The translations under genes were made by a program, and so were the position numbers. The notes below the pieces were generated by a model that saw only the letters and a list, made by a program, of their open reading frames with translations, was not told where the DNA came from and made no database searches. DNA of 64,000 bases from Pseudidiomarina atlantica (GTDB taxonomy: Bacteria > Pseudomonadota > Gammaproteobacteria > Enterobacterales > Alteromonadaceae). The stretch covers positions 124,001-188,000 of the forward strand of contig NZ_JPIN01000005.1 in the NCBI RefSeq assembly GCF_000753735.1, read 5' to 3'. Below, piece by piece: positions 19,162-29,212 of this stretch (the first letter of the stretch is position 1; each line of letters opens with the position of its first letter).

Positions 19162-20631
19162 ATGAAACACATCATTGCTCCGCTTGCTTTGCTAGCGACC
19201 AGTCTCGCGCTTAGTGCTCAAGCGCAAACGGACCCAGCACCGCAAGCGGCTACAGCGCTCGAAACTGAACAATGCTATCTGAAAGGTATTTCGGAGCAAG
19301 TGCAGTGCGGAACACTGCAAGTTCCAGAAAATTATGAGCAACCCGATGGCCAGAAAATTGGCATTCACTTCGCAGTGTTACCAGCTATTAGTGAGAATAA
19401 ACGCCCGGATCCCTTGCTCATCCTCGCCGGGGGACCAGGGCAAGCAGCGACCGACTTGGCGCAGATGATTGATCGGATATTCACTAGCGTGCGACAGCAA
19501 CGCGATATCTTATTGATTGATCAACGCGGTACGGGAAAGTCGAACCCGTTGCAATGTGACATGACCCATGTTGAAGAACTGGTTAAAGCTGACGACGACA
19601 TCGATTTAGCGCAGGTCGCACGCGACTGTCTTGCTCAATATGAGAACCAGCATGACTTGACGCAGTATCACACCGTCAATGCCATTCGCGACTTTGAAGC
19701 GGTGCGCAAAGCGCTCGGTTACCAGCAAGTTAATCTTTATGGCGGTTCTTATGGTTCCCGTGCGGGTTTAGTTTATTTACGTGAAGCGCCGGAGTCTGTG
19801 CGAGCAGCGGTATTAGATGCCCTCGCGCCAGTGCAGGTAGTGGTCGGTCCGTTCGGGCGCCATGGCGCTGCATCCTTTGATAAGTTGCTTGCTAACTGTG
19901 CTGCTTCGCCAGCTTGTAGCGAAGCATTTCCACGACTTGATGAAACCTATCAACAACTGATGGCAACGCTGGAGCAAAATCCAGTGCCGTTGACAGTGCG
20001 TGATCCGCTCACCAATGAGCCGGTGGATATTTTATTAACAGCGGGGCGCCTTAGCTCGGTACTGCGGGTCGGTTTGTATCATCCGACCACGCGGCAGATG
20101 TTGCCGTTTGTCATTCAGCGTACCGCAGAGGGCGATTACATGCCATTGATGGGCCTGTTTGGCAGTACTATGGCGCAGTCTGAACTCTATATGGGGCTGA
20201 TGCTCAGCGTCTTGTGTAGTGAAGATTTACCCCGCGCCACTCCTGAATTGCTTGCGGCGGATGGTGATAACACCTTTATTGGCAGTCGCACCGGCGACGC
20301 TTTTGTCGAGATGTGTTCGGTGTGGCCTACCGCAGAGCGTCCGGCGAGTTGGTTTGCACCTGTGGTCAGCGCTACGCCTACTTTGTTGCTGTCTGGTGAG
20401 CTTGACCCGGTGACGCCGGTCGCCTGGGGGAATGAGGCTGCTGCAACCTTGAGTAACAGTCGGCATTTAGTGGCGCCACGCGGTGCGCATACCATTGTCG
20501 GCCACACCTGTGCCAACAAACTTGCTGCGCAATTTATTAAAGATCTCGATCTCGATGCGCTCGACGCCAGTTGCCTTGACCAGCAACAAGCGCAGCCATT
20601 TATTCTAAATAGTAACGGCAAAGGATTATAA
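19162..20631 (+). CDS. Secreted alpha/beta hydrolase, TAP-like / proline iminopeptidase-like
   Basis: A 489-residue exported protein (signal peptide ending SAQAQ). The alpha/beta hydrolase fold shows the oxyanion segment LILAGGPGQAATDL, the strand LLIDQRGTGKSNPL and the nucleophile elbow YGGSYGSRAGL (Ser196). The C-terminal part, TPTLLLSGELDPVTPVAWG and the His segment PRGAHTIVGHTC, matches the TAP C-terminal domain. Such enzymes are tripeptidyl- or proline-aminopeptidases in the periplasm or outside the cell. It ends 10 bp before the ABC transporter genes and is probably cotranscribed with them. Confidence 0.88.
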   Translation: MKHIIAPLALLATSLALSAQAQTDPAPQAATALETEQCYLKGISEQVQCGTLQVPENYEQPDGQKIGIHFAVLPAISENKRPDPLLILAGGPGQAATDLAQMIDRIFTSVRQQRDILLIDQRGTGKSNPLQCDMTHVEELVKADDDIDLAQVARDCLAQYENQHDLTQYHTVNAIRDFEAVRKALGYQQVNLYGGSYGSRAGLVYLREAPESVRAAVLDALAPVQVVVGPFGRHGAASFDKLLANCAASPACSEAFPRLDETYQQLMATLEQNPVPLTVRDPLTNEPVDILLTAGRLSSVLRVGLYHPTTRQMLPFVIQRTAEGDYMPLMGLFGSTMAQSELYMGLMLSVLCSEDLPRATPELLAADGDNTFIGSRTGDAFVEMCSVWPTAERPASWFAPVVSATPTLLLSGELDPVTPVAWGNEAAATLSNSRHLVAPRGAHTIVGHTCANKLAAQFIKDLDLDALDASCLDQQQAQPFILNSNGKGL

Positions 20632-20641
20632 GAGAGTCCAC

Positions 20642-21376
20642 ATGATCGAAGTAAAATCATTACAAAAATCCTTCGGTAAAGTGACGGCTCTAGATGGCTT
20701 AACATTTAGCGCCCCTGAAGGGCAAATTACCGGTTTGCTAGGTCCTAATGGAGCCGGTAAAACCACCTGTTTGCGTACCATTTATGGCCTGCTGAAAGCT
20801 GACACCGGCGAAGCCCTTATTGATGGCATCGATGCCAGTAAGAGCCCGCTAGAAGCGCGCCGCAAAATTGGTATATTCCCCGACAAATTTGGTTTATACG
20901 AGCGTCTCACTGCGCGCGAACAGATTGCATATTTCGCAACCTTGCATGGGATGGCGGGAGACAGCGGTGCGGCTGCGGTCGAAGAGGTGATTCAACGACT
21001 CGATATGAGCGCCATTGCTGATCGTCGTGCGACCGGGTTCTCGCAAGGTCAACGGATGAAGGTAGCGCTTGCGCAAGCCATTGTTCATCGTCCGAAGCAT
21101 CTGATTTTAGACGAGCCAAGTCGCGGACTCGATGTTATGAGTACGCGGATTTTGCGTGATTTATTACGAGAATTAAAAGCGCAGGGTACCAGTATTTTGT
21201 TTTCCAGCCACGTTATGCAGGAAGTTGCAGCACTGTGTGATCAAGTTGTAGTGGTCGCAGCCGGCAAAGTTGCGGCGCAAGGCACACCAGATGAGTTATG
21301 TGCTCAGACAGGTGAAACCGCGCTCGAAGAAGCGTTTGTCAAAATTATCGGCACTGACGAGGGTATCGCAGCATGA
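20642..21376 (+). CDS. ABC transporter ATP-binding protein, NatA type
   Basis: A 244-residue ATPase with Walker A GPNGAGKTT (about residues 36-44), signature GFSQGQRMKVALAQA, Walker B LILDEP and a downstream His switch (FSSHVMQEV). The signature SQGQ and the partner permease place it in the NatA-like group of ABC-2 exporters, of which some export sodium. The ATG is preceded by GAGAG. Its stop overlaps the permease start (ATGA). Confidence 0.92.
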   Translation: MIEVKSLQKSFGKVTALDGLTFSAPEGQITGLLGPNGAGKTTCLRTIYGLLKADTGEALIDGIDASKSPLEARRKIGIFPDKFGLYERLTAREQIAYFATLHGMAGDSGAAAVEEVIQRLDMSAIADRRATGFSQGQRMKVALAQAIVHRPKHLILDEPSRGLDVMSTRILRDLLRELKAQGTSILFSSHVMQEVAALCDQVVVVAAGKVAAQGTPDELCAQTGETALEEAFVKIIGTDEGIAA

Positions 21377-22521
21377 CATCACCCATTTCCATAGTGCTTC
21401 GTAAAGAGCTTAAAGATGCGTTGCGCGATAAGCGTTCGGTCATGGCTGCCATGTCTTATGCTTTCTTTGGTCCGTTACTGATGGCGGTTGCGTTTTACGT
21501 GTTGATTAGTCAACTCACCGATACCAGCGACGTCAAAATCGAAATCCAAGGTGCCGAACACGCACCGGCCTTTGTCGCACACTTAGAACGCCAAGGTGTG
21601 GTGCAGCGCGATGAACCTTGGCCAGAAGGCCAACAACCCATAGTGCTCGAAATTGCTGAAGGCTGGGATGAAAATATCGCTAGCGCACAGCCTGCACGGG
21701 TTACTTTGACTGCTGATTTCTCATCGCAAAAACAGCGTACAGACATTCGTCGAGTGGAGCAGGCCGTTGAAGGCTACACCGCACAACTCACCTATATACG
21801 TTTGCAGATGCGCGGTATTGATCCGCTAATTACGCAAGGGGTGAATTTGGTCAAGCACGATACCGCGACTAAGGGTTCGAAAGCTGCGATATTGATGGGA
21901 AGCGTGTTGATCTTCATCTTATTATCGGTGTTTTTCTCGGGCATGAACGTGGCAATTGATATTAGTGCTGGTGAGCGCGAGCGTAACTCACTCGAGTTAT
22001 TACTCTCACAGCCGCTAACGACGGATCAGCTGGTGTGGGGTAAGGGCTTAGCGGCATCCGCATTTGCCATGTTCGGTGGTATTTTAAGTGCTATTTTAAT
22101 CCCAATTATTTTTAAATTTTTACCGCTCCATGAAATCGGCATGAGCGTGTCGCTGGCCTGGCCGTTGATCTTGTTGATTATTGTGCTGCTGGTGCCATTA
22201 GCACTATTTGCGACCGCACTGCAATTGTTTGTGTCCTTCCGCGCCAAGAGCTTTAAAGAAGCGCAAACGTACATTTCGCTATTATTGATGGCGCCCATGC
22301 TAGTGGTCTTTGGCGTCGAATTTGCGCGCGTGAAGAATCAAATTTTGTATTATTTGCCGCTCACCGGCCAGCATCAAGCGCTGCTGGATATTATTAAAGG
22401 CGAGCAGTTGAATTGGGCTGGAATGGGCATCAGCGCCGCAGCAACTGTAGTAGTTTCGGTACTGTTGTTTAAATTGATTAGCCGCATGCTGAGCAGCGAG
22501 AAAGTGGTCTTCGGACTGTAA
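21373..22521 (+). CDS. ABC-2 type transporter permease, NatB type
   Basis: A 382-residue permease. A first membrane helix (about residues 24-47) is followed by a large extracytoplasmic domain (about 50-165), then five hydrophobic segments from about 170 onwards (ILMGSVLIFILLSVFFSGM; LLLIIVLLVPLALFA). ERERNSLELLLSQPLTTDQLVWGK is the conserved loop of ABC-2 permeases, and this layout matches NatB. Coupled by ATGA to the ATPase gene. Substrate unproven; sodium export is the best-known role of the group. Confidence 0.9.
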   Translation: MTSPISIVLRKELKDALRDKRSVMAAMSYAFFGPLLMAVAFYVLISQLTDTSDVKIEIQGAEHAPAFVAHLERQGVVQRDEPWPEGQQPIVLEIAEGWDENIASAQPARVTLTADFSSQKQRTDIRRVEQAVEGYTAQLTYIRLQMRGIDPLITQGVNLVKHDTATKGSKAAILMGSVLIFILLSVFFSGMNVAIDISAGERERNSLELLLSQPLTTDQLVWGKGLAASAFAMFGGILSAILIPIIFKFLPLHEIGMSVSLAWPLILLIIVLLVPLALFATALQLFVSFRAKSFKEAQTYISLLLMAPMLVVFGVEFARVKNQILYYLPLTGQHQALLDIIKGEQLNWAGMGISAAATVVVSVLLFKLISRMLSSEKVVFGL

Positions 22522-22537
22522 TTCTCGCCGCTATGGT

Positions 22538-23869
22538 TTACAGACTGCGCCAACGCGCTAACTGATAGAATGCCCATTGCCCCACACGTCGTAAGTGGGG
22601 CAATGGGAATTTTGGTAAGCCAGACTGATAAAAAGGTAGCTCCGGAAGCTTCTCCCCCATCGCTAATTCTGCCAAGCGCTGTCCCGCAATCTGCGTAAAG
22701 GTTACACCCGCACCACAATAACCCATGCTGGTATAGACGCCTGCGGTGGGACTGTAAATGCGCGGGTAGTTGTCGAGTGCCACGCTGACCCAGCCACTCC
22801 AATAATAATCGACCGGCTCTTGGCTTAGCCGTCGTAACGCTGGGAAAGTGCCGCGCAACGCTTCTAACAAGTGTCGTGCATAACGCGGATGATGCGCATC
22901 TTTACCGCGAATCGCCCCACGGCCACCAAACAACAAGCGACCATCCGGCAACAAGCGGTAGTAGTATTTAAGTGTGCGTGTATCCATCACCAGATCTTGC
23001 GTACTGACACCAATCGCTTGGCGTTCATCGCGCGTTAGCGGCCGGGTAACAATCACACTGGAGAGTACCGGTAACGTGCGACCATGAATACTGCTGTGCA
23101 AGTGGTTGGGGGTGTAGCCGTTACTGGCAATTATGACCTTTGTTGTGCAAATGCGTCCTTTAGCGGTGTGTAAGCGCTGCTGTTCACCCACCATATCCCA
23201 GTTCTGCACTGGTGCATTTTCAACCAAGGTCACGCCCGCTGCGGCGGCCTGTCGTGCGACTGACGCGTGCAATAGCACTGGGTTCAGGCCAAAACTCTGC
23301 GGATAATGAATGGCTGCATGTGCTTGCGGACTGTGCACACGTGCTTGAATCGCTTCGGCATCAAGCCAGCGTGTCTTTGGTTCAAACTGTTGCAATACTT
23401 GGTAGGTGGCTTTTAAGCCCTCGATAGCTTTCGGCTCGTGCGCGATTTTTAAGTAGCCACCACGCTGCACTTGCAGTTGCTCGGGGCAATGCGCAAGGTG
23501 CTGTTCGAGTCGCTCGAATGCGCGCTGGTATTCACCTTGTATGGCCTTGGCAACGTCGGTACCACAGCGCTTTTGCCAATCGCCATAACCGAGTCGCCCG
23601 GTGCCCGGCATCGCAAATCCGGCATTGCGGGTGGAGCAACCCCAACCTAACTGATTGGCGTCGAGTACCACGACCTGTTGTTGAAAGCGTTGGGCGAGTT
23701 CGAGTGCGGCATTGAGACCGGTGTAACCGGCACCAATCACAACAATATCGGCATGCTCTGGAAGAACGTTAGCAGCTGTCGGGAGCTTAGTTTGCGTATG
23801 CGCCTGCCAATAGCTGCGTACGTGCGGTTGTGCTGCACGGGGAAAACTATCGACAAGCGGATCATACAT
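22538..23869 (-). CDS. FAD-dependent oxidoreductase, DAO family (PuuB-like)
   Basis: A 443-residue flavoenzyme. The dinucleotide-binding motif is VVIGAGYTGLNAALELA (about residues 45-61), and the family core CSTRNAGFAMPGTGRLGYGD follows. The C-terminal VYTSMGYCGAGVTF segment closes the FAD site. Closest in character to gamma-glutamylputrescine oxidase and related amine oxidases, which release H2O2 and an aldehyde, but no other putrescine genes lie nearby, so the substrate is open. A GNAT acetyltransferase gene ends 6 bp upstream, so cotranscription is likely. Confidence 0.85.
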   Translation of the reverse strand: MYDPLVDSFPRAAQPHVRSYWQAHTQTKLPTAANVLPEHADIVVIGAGYTGLNAALELAQRFQQQVVVLDANQLGWGCSTRNAGFAMPGTGRLGYGDWQKRCGTDVAKAIQGEYQRAFERLEQHLAHCPEQLQVQRGGYLKIAHEPKAIEGLKATYQVLQQFEPKTRWLDAEAIQARVHSPQAHAAIHYPQSFGLNPVLLHASVARQAAAAGVTLVENAPVQNWDMVGEQQRLHTAKGRICTTKVIIASNGYTPNHLHSSIHGRTLPVLSSVIVTRPLTRDERQAIGVSTQDLVMDTRTLKYYYRLLPDGRLLFGGRGAIRGKDAHHPRYARHLLEALRGTFPALRRLSQEPVDYYWSGWVSVALDNYPRIYSPTAGVYTSMGYCGAGVTFTQIAGQRLAELAMGEKLPELPFYQSGLPKFPLPHLRRVGQWAFYQLARWRSL

Positions 23870-23875
23870 GGCGTC

Positions 23876-24466
23876 TTACTCGAAACGTAAAATCATCTCA
23901 CCAGCGGTGCAGTGACAAATGCCATCACAGACTGGACAGTGATAGCCACCATGAATTGATAACTCGTACCAGCGGTCTGGATGTTCGGCAATCATCTCGC
24001 CACCGCACTTGGTAAAGTAGGAGTATGCACTATTATTCGGGCTTTGCATCCAAATATGCGCAAGCCCCGCGCGGCATCCTAATTGTTTAGCCGCTGCAAT
24101 AGATCGTTCCAGCAAGCCACGACCAATGCCCAGGCCACGGCTAATGTCAGCCACGGCGGCGCATTTGAAATAGCACATTTGCTCGGCGGGTACTGGCCAA
24201 GCAGCTGGCGTGCAATAGTCATCGATATCCCATTGGCCTGGGGCAAAAGTCAGTCGAATACCGGCCAATTGGCCGTTAACGAAGGCGAGCCAATTCAGGT
24301 TGATACCCTCTTTCTCGCCACGTTTAACGTAGTCAGCTAGATTTTCTTCGGTAAGGTAATTATCGCCGTGAACGATATTGCCCAATTCAATAACGGCCGC
24401 GTGATCGGCGGCCGTTAGTTCACGGTAGGTAACTACCGGAGTTGTTTGCGTCATCTTTGACACCAT
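23876..24466 (-). CDS. GNAT N-acetyltransferase with a C-terminal cysteine cluster
   Basis: A 196-residue protein with the GNAT core: the acetyl-CoA loop RGLGIGRGLLERSIAAAKQ (about residues 107-125) after a beta strand CYFKCAAVAD. The end is unusual: HCPVCDGICHC packs four cysteines and a His, which may bind a metal. Either of two nearby Met codons (residues 1 and 5) could be the start; neither has a good ribosome site, and translation may depend on ahcY, whose stop codon is 3 bp upstream. Substrate unknown. Confidence 0.8.
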   Translation of the reverse strand: MVSKMTQTTPVVTYRELTAADHAAVIELGNIVHGDNYLTEENLADYVKRGEKEGINLNWLAFVNGQLAGIRLTFAPGQWDIDDYCTPAAWPVPAEQMCYFKCAAVADISRGLGIGRGLLERSIAAAKQLGCRAGLAHIWMQSPNNSAYSYFTKCGGEMIAEHPDRWYELSIHGGYHCPVCDGICHCTAGEMILRFE

Positions 24467-24469
24467 TCA

Positions 24470-25834
24470 TTAATAGCGATAGTCGTCAGATTTAAATGGA
24501 CCTGCAACGTCGACGTGAATGTAATCGGCTTGCTGCTGGGTAAGTTTGGTAATGACACCACCAAAACCTTGCACCATGTAACGCGCGACTTCTTCGTCGA
24601 GTTGTTTGGGTAACACTTCGACGCGTAGCTTGTCAGCTTTTTCGGCTGCCGGCAAGTCAGCAAACTTCTGGTCGAACAAGTGCATCTGTGCCAGTACTTG
24701 GTTGGCAAATGAACCGTCCATGATACGACTTGGGTGACCTGTCGCATTACCTAAGTTGACCAATCGACCTTCTGATAACAGCAATAAGTAATCGTTGGCA
24801 TCATCGCTACGGTAGATTTTGTGCACTTGAGGCTTCACTTCTTCCCAACGCCAGTTCTGACGCATGTAGAGCGTATCGATTTCGTTGTCAAAGTGACCGA
24901 TATTACAAACCACCGCGGTTGGCTTGAGTGCCGCTAGCATGTAACGGTCACAGACGTTGACGTTACCGGTAGTGGTGACCAGCAAATCGATGTTTTGTAG
25001 CAAGTCTTTGTTGACCGTTGAGCCATCGCCTCGGTTGATGCCATCGATGTAAGGCGAAACTACTTCGTAGCCGTCCATACAAGCTTGCATTGCACAAATT
25101 GGGTCGATTTCGGTAACACGCACGATCATGCCTTCTTGGCGTAAGCTTGCTGCTGAACCTTTACCAACATCGCCATAACCGATGACCAAAGCTTTCTTAC
25201 CAGAGAGTAAATGGTCAGTCGCACGTTTGACGGCATCATTCAGTGAATGACGGCAACCATATTTATTGTCGTTCTTCGACTTGGTAACTGAGTCGTTCAC
25301 GTTAATTGCTGGCACTTTCAAGGTACCGTGCTTCAGCATTTCGAGCAGACGGTGCACACCAGTAGTGGTTTCTTCAGTGATACCGTGGATTTTGTCCAGC
25401 ATTTGTGGATATTTGTCATGGATCAACAGGGTCAAGTCACCACCGTCGTCCAAAATCATGTTGGCGTCCCACAGCTCGCCGTCTTTGTGACAGGTTTGCT
25501 CCAAACACCACTCGTATTCTTCTTCGGTCTCACCTTTCCAAGCGAATACCGGCACACCAGCGGCCGCCATCGCAGCTGCAGCATGATCCTGAGTCGAGAA
25601 AATATTGCACGATGACCAACGCACTTCGGCACCCAGTTCAATCAAAGTTTCGATGAGCACTGCGGTTTGAATGGTCATATGAATGCAGCCGATAATGCGT
25701 GCGCCTTGCAGCGGCTTTTCGGCAGCATATTTGCGACGAATGGTCATCAGTGCTGGCATTTCTGATTCGGCGATGGAAATCTCTTTGCGGCCCCAGTCGG
25801 CAAGGCCAATATCCGCAACTTTGTAGTCGTTCAT
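24470..25834 (-). CDS. ahcY: Adenosylhomocysteinase
   Basis: A 454-residue enzyme that splits S-adenosylhomocysteine into adenosine and homocysteine, keeping methyltransferases free of product inhibition. The N-terminal catalytic segments ([36 protein letters not shown]) and the NAD domain ([15 protein letters not shown]) are intact, as is the C-terminal end KSDDYRY. Ribosome site GAGGA. The adenosine-kinase-like gene upstream on the same strand would remove the adenosine. A heptamer repeat element lies between them. Confidence 0.98.
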   Translation of the reverse strand: MNDYKVADIGLADWGRKEISIAESEMPALMTIRRKYAAEKPLQGARIIGCIHMTIQTAVLIETLIELGAEVRWSSCNIFSTQDHAAAAMAAAGVPVFAWKGETEEEYEWCLEQTCHKDGELWDANMILDDGGDLTLLIHDKYPQMLDKIHGITEETTTGVHRLLEMLKHGTLKVPAINVNDSVTKSKNDNKYGCRHSLNDAVKRATDHLLSGKKALVIGYGDVGKGSAASLRQEGMIVRVTEIDPICAMQACMDGYEVVSPYIDGINRGDGSTVNKDLLQNIDLLVTTTGNVNVCDRYMLAALKPTAVVCNIGHFDNEIDTLYMRQNWRWEEVKPQVHKIYRSDDANDYLLLLSEGRLVNLGNATGHPSRIMDGSFANQVLAQMHLFDQKFADLPAAEKADKLRVEVLPKQLDEEVARYMVQGFGGVITKLTQQQADYIHVDVAGPFKSDDYRY

Positions 25835-25852
25835 AAATCCTCACTTCGTTCG

Positions 25853-25922
25853 CGTTATTCGTTAATCGTTAGGGTGAGATTCCGTTGAGCACCCTCTAAC
25901 GAATAACCAATAACGAGTAACG
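25853..25922. repeat. Heptamer inverted-array element, copy 5
   Basis: Left arm CGTTATTCGTTAATCGTTAG meets GGGTGAG; the right arm begins CACCCTCTAACGAATAAC and continues to TAACGG. It ends about 4 bp from the stop codon of the PfkB kinase gene and fills the gap to ahcY. A transcript covering both genes would include the hairpin. Confidence 0.82.
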
Positions 25923-25926
25923 GCTT

Positions 25927-26940
25927 TTAATTGAATTCGGGTTCGTGCTGGAGCTTGATAAGCAATTGCTGCTGCTGATCAAGCGTTAATCGTGGACCAA
26001 AATTAGCCACTACAGTCGCCGCCGCATGACTTGCTAACAACCCACAAGCTGCCAGAGAATAATCACGCGTAAGACCATACATCATCGCGCCAGCAAACAT
26101 ATCACCGGCACCGTTAGTGTCGACGGCTTTTACTGGTACGCCAGGAACTGCAACTTGGCGCACTCCATCACCTAATAAAGCACCATCTTTACCGAGCGTG
26201 ATAGCCACCAGCTTGGCGTGGCGTTGTAATTGCTGTAGTGCTTCCTGCACGTCGTCAGTACCCGTAAGAATGCGCGCTTCTTCTTGATTACAGAACATTA
26301 CATCGACACCACCGGCAAGTATTTCTTGGATACCGTCGCCGAAGTACTTCACCATTGCCGGATCGGAACAGGTCATGGCGATTTTAGTGCCGTTGGCACG
26401 CGCCACTTCCTTCGCGCGTGCAATGGCTTCACGGGCCACCGGTGAGGTGACTAAATAGCCTTCGATATACAAATATTCGGCACGTGCAATTGCGTCTTCA
26501 TCGAGTTCCGCGATACTTAAATCGGCGGTAATACCTAAGTAGGTACGCATGGTACGTTCGGCATCAGGTGTGACCATCACCAAGCAACGGCCGGTTTTGC
26601 CTTCATGCTTCTGGCTACCAGTATTGGTGGTGATGCCAATGTTCTCTAAGTCTTCGCAATAGAACTTGCCAGCTTGGTCGTCGGCAACTTTACAACAGTA
26701 GAAAGCTTTGCCGCCAAATTGCGCGAAACCCACCAGTGAGTTTGCGGCGGAGCCACCACCTGATTGCTTTTTCAACTCGCCGCGTTTTGCCAGTTCGGCA
26801 ATCAAGCGTTCTTGTTCGCTATCTTCGATAAGGGTCATCATGCCCTTTTCGATTTGATGCTGCAGCAAGAACTGGTCAGTCACTTCAAACTCTTGGTCGA
26901 CCAGCGCATTGCCGATGCCGACGATATCAATTGATTCCAT
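25927..26940 (-). CDS. PfkB-family carbohydrate/nucleoside kinase, probably adenosine kinase
   Basis: A 337-residue kinase starting MESIDIVGIGNALVDQEFEV. A longer in-frame extension overlaps folE2 and lacks family sequence, so this start is chosen. QSGGGSAANSLVGFAQFGG near residue 50 is the substrate-binding glycine region, and AVDTNGAGDMFAGAMMYGL (about 282-300) carries the catalytic Asp and anion hole. Placement directly upstream of ahcY supports conversion of adenosine to AMP. Ribokinase or another nucleoside as substrate remains possible. Confidence 0.88.
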   Translation of the reverse strand: MESIDIVGIGNALVDQEFEVTDQFLLQHQIEKGMMTLIEDSEQERLIAELAKRGELKKQSGGGSAANSLVGFAQFGGKAFYCCKVADDQAGKFYCEDLENIGITTNTGSQKHEGKTGRCLVMVTPDAERTMRTYLGITADLSIAELDEDAIARAEYLYIEGYLVTSPVAREAIARAKEVARANGTKIAMTCSDPAMVKYFGDGIQEILAGGVDVMFCNQEEARILTGTDDVQEALQQLQRHAKLVAITLGKDGALLGDGVRQVAVPGVPVKAVDTNGAGDMFAGAMMYGLTRDYSLAACGLLASHAAATVVANFGPRLTLDQQQQLLIKLQHEPEFN

Positions 26941-27013
26941 GTGATACTCGGGTGTTAAAAACAAAAAAATCCGGCCGCCAATTATACAGCAGCCGGATTC
27001 TAAGGTCGATAAA

Positions 27014-27952
27014 TTAGGCTTTGAAGCCGCCAGTGACACCTTTAGTGGTGATACTCACCGCATCATGGGCGTGCAGCGACTCGTAGTGATTCACGCGAAT
27101 CCAAAAATCACTGAATACAGCGTTCTGGTTGAGTGCGTGTTGCAAGCGACGGGCGGCATCTTCGCAGAACATCAGGTTCTGGCCATTGAGACGCGCAAAT
27201 TCTTGCTCGTCTTCGCGCTTAACCGCAGCTTGCACTGGAGTTTGCAAGGCATCTTCGATGCTGTCGATTAGATGAATAATCGGCAATTCGCTAACTTGCT
27301 CACCCATAATAACCTTCACTTCAGCAATCGAACGCTGACTGTGAGGGGTGGCAACGATACCTTTGGTGGTTCCCAACCAACGGTGTACCAGTTCAGCGTC
27401 AACATCGGCGTCGGTGCCAAACTGCTCGGCAAAGGCGTCTTGAATCAGTTGACGGGCGAGTGCCGCAGAGCACGGGCAAGTCGATGAATACGGTACTTCG
27501 ACGCCTAGTTCAAGGTGTAATTTACCTGCATCGTAACGGCCAACGACAGTTACTGGGTATGCTTTCCACCCCGGCTTTTTGCTGATAAGTGCTTTACGGC
27601 GCAAGTGATAATCAAAAGTAAACTTAACGTAAGCTTGATCTGCAAGCCCTTCGTGACTATCAATAAAGTCATGAAGAAGTTTACGCAGTGACTGGTGCGA
27701 TAACACGTCATTGTTCGACAATTCTTCTAGCAACAAGTAAAGTCGAGACATATGGATGCCCTTTGCCTTCGGGTCTTTGAGGTTGACGAACGCATCAACT
27801 TTGGCACTCACCGGGCGCTCAGGTTCGTTGGCTGCGCCAACCACTAACGGCATTTCGATGTTACTCATGCCAACCCAATCAAGCGCACCTTCAGTTTGTG
27901 CTTTGGTTTGATTGGCGATATCTGGCATCATTGTCGGTGTTACTGTTGGCAT
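27014..27952 (-). CDS. folE2: GTP cyclohydrolase FolE2 (type IB)
   Basis: A 312-residue enzyme that makes dihydroneopterin triphosphate from GTP, the first step of folate synthesis (and of queuosine synthesis). [13 protein letters not shown] at the N-terminus, the Cys segment [15 protein letters not shown] and [19 protein letters not shown] near the end are characteristic of the type IB family, which can use metals other than zinc. In several bacteria folE2 is induced by zinc shortage; I see no clear Zur site in the 158-bp gap to the divergent HPt gene. No folE is seen in the window. Confidence 0.95.
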   Translation of the reverse strand: MPTVTPTMMPDIANQTKAQTEGALDWVGMSNIEMPLVVGAANEPERPVSAKVDAFVNLKDPKAKGIHMSRLYLLLEELSNNDVLSHQSLRKLLHDFIDSHEGLADQAYVKFTFDYHLRRKALISKKPGWKAYPVTVVGRYDAGKLHLELGVEVPYSSTCPCSAALARQLIQDAFAEQFGTDADVDAELVHRWLGTTKGIVATPHSQRSIAEVKVIMGEQVSELPIIHLIDSIEDALQTPVQAAVKREDEQEFARLNGQNLMFCEDAARRLQHALNQNAVFSDFWIRVNHYESLHAHDAVSITTKGVTGGFKA

Positions 27953-28110
27953 GCGAATACGGCTCCAAACTTACAGTTTAAGTGTAGTCCCGAAAAAGGG
28001 GCGATAGTATACAAGATTTAACCTGTTTACGGTAGTTTGCCATATCAGGTTCAATTCCCAAGGAAAGATTTTCGATAGGCTTAATCGTTTCGACACAAGG
28101 ATAGCGCAGC

Positions 28111-28446
28111 ATGATCATAGATAAGCATTTACTCGAGCAGTATGCCGAGCTTATGGGAACCGAGGGTGTACGTGAAATGTACGACACCTTTGCCGATAAT
28201 ATTGGTGGTTATCTTAATCACCTGCAGTGGCTCGTGAAAGAACGCAAAGAAGACGAATTTCGCCAACAGTCCCACAAAGTCAAAGGTGCGTGTCGTTCGA
28301 TCGGGTTGAAAAGCTTAGCTGAGCAGATGGAACGCTTTGAAAAAGCAGACTGGCAGTGGTCGCAAGTAGACGAAGAATTTGCGCAGTGGCAAAACGAATT
28401 ACCACTGCACCAAAAAGAAGTTGAACGCTGGTTACAGAGTCAGTAA
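28111..28446 (+). CDS. Stand-alone HPt phosphotransfer protein (HptA-like)
   Basis: A 111-residue, all-helical protein that consists only of an HPt domain. The phosphorylated His is His55 in QQSHKVKGACRSIGL, and the second helix LAEQMERFEKADW follows. HPt proteins pass phosphate between receiver domains. It is convergent with an arcA-like gene 13 bp away. In Shewanella a stand-alone HPt protein (HptA) replaces the missing HPt domain of ArcB; the same role is proposed here from position and domain content. Confidence 0.88.
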   Translation: MIIDKHLLEQYAELMGTEGVREMYDTFADNIGGYLNHLQWLVKERKEDEFRQQSHKVKGACRSIGLKSLAEQMERFEKADWQWSQVDEEFAQWQNELPLHQKEVERWLQSQ

Positions 28447-28459
28447 CGCGCCGTCGTGA

Positions 28460-29212
28460 TTACGACGGCGAATTCAACGAAGGTTGATCAAGGTGGCGAA
28501 CGCGCACGTCACCTACGAAGCGATAGCCTTCGCCATGAATCGTCGTGATCAGATTTGGCGATGTAGGATCTGCTTCAAAATGACGACGAATACGACGAAT
28601 GGCAACGTCAACCGTACGGTCATTCGGGCGCAACTCGCGATCGAGCATTTTCTTTACAAGCGTTTCACGGTCAAGAATTTTACCAGGATTGGTCAGGAAT
28701 AATTCCATGGCCCGATATTCACTTTTCGGCAACCGGAACATTTTACCGGCAGGCGAGAATAGGCAACGACTGTCACTTTCCAGACGCCAGTTATTAAACT
28801 CATAGACCACACTATCGTGACCCACAGTTTTCTGTTGGCTCTTGATCGCTTCAATGCGGCGATACAAATTGCGTACGCGCATCAATAGCTCTTTAGGGTT
28901 GTAGGGCTTGATGATGTAATCGTCAGCACCAAGTTCTAGTGCCAACAAACGGTCTTCTTCGGCGTCACGGCCGGTTAAGAAAATCAGACCGATATTTTCA
29001 TTCTCGCGGAAGTTTTCAGCCAGCTCGATACCACTCTTACCTGGTAAATTGACGTCCATGATCACAAGATCAACTTGCTGACGCGCCATAATACGCTGCA
29101 TTTGCATGCCATCAGCAGCGTCAAAGACATCGTAGCCTTCTTGTTGAAACAGGCGAGTGAGTGTGTTTCGGGTAACAACTTCATCTTCTACGATTAGTAA
29201 TCTAGCGCTCAT
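28460..29212 (-). CDS. arcA: ArcA-like response regulator (OmpR family)
   Basis: A 250-residue regulator with a receiver domain (VEDEVVTRNTL; phospho-Asp53 in VIMDVNLPGKSG; LTGRDAEEDR; IKPYNPKEL) and a C-terminal winged helix (NDRTVDVAIRRIRRHFE; TIHGEGYRFVGDV). The wording of these segments is very close to E. coli ArcA, the anoxic redox regulator. The start at 29212 matches the ArcA N-terminus; an ATG nine codons upstream adds residues not seen in the family. It is longer than E. coli ArcA by about 12 residues at the C-terminus. A histidine kinase gene lies upstream on the same strand. Confidence 0.9.
   Translation of the reverse strand: MSARLLIVEDEVVTRNTLTRLFQQEGYDVFDAADGMQMQRIMARQQVDLVIMDVNLPGKSGIELAENFRENENIGLIFLTGRDAEEDRLLALELGADDYIIKPYNPKELLMRVRNLYRRIEAIKSQQKTVGHDSVVYEFNNWRLESDSRCLFSPAGKMFRLPKSEYRAMELFLTNPGKILDRETLVKKMLDRELRPNDRTVDVAIRRIRRHFEADPTSPNLITTIHGEGYRFVGDVRVRHLDQPSLNSPS

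Noticed and set aside
26941-27039. Longer N-terminus for the PfkB kinase overlapping folE2
   Set aside because: The extension is not kinase-like, and MESIDIVGIGNALVD is the natural start of the fold.
27953-28110. Zur-binding site upstream of folE2
   Set aside because: folE2 is often zinc-regulated, but no convincing palindrome of the Zur type was seen in this gap.
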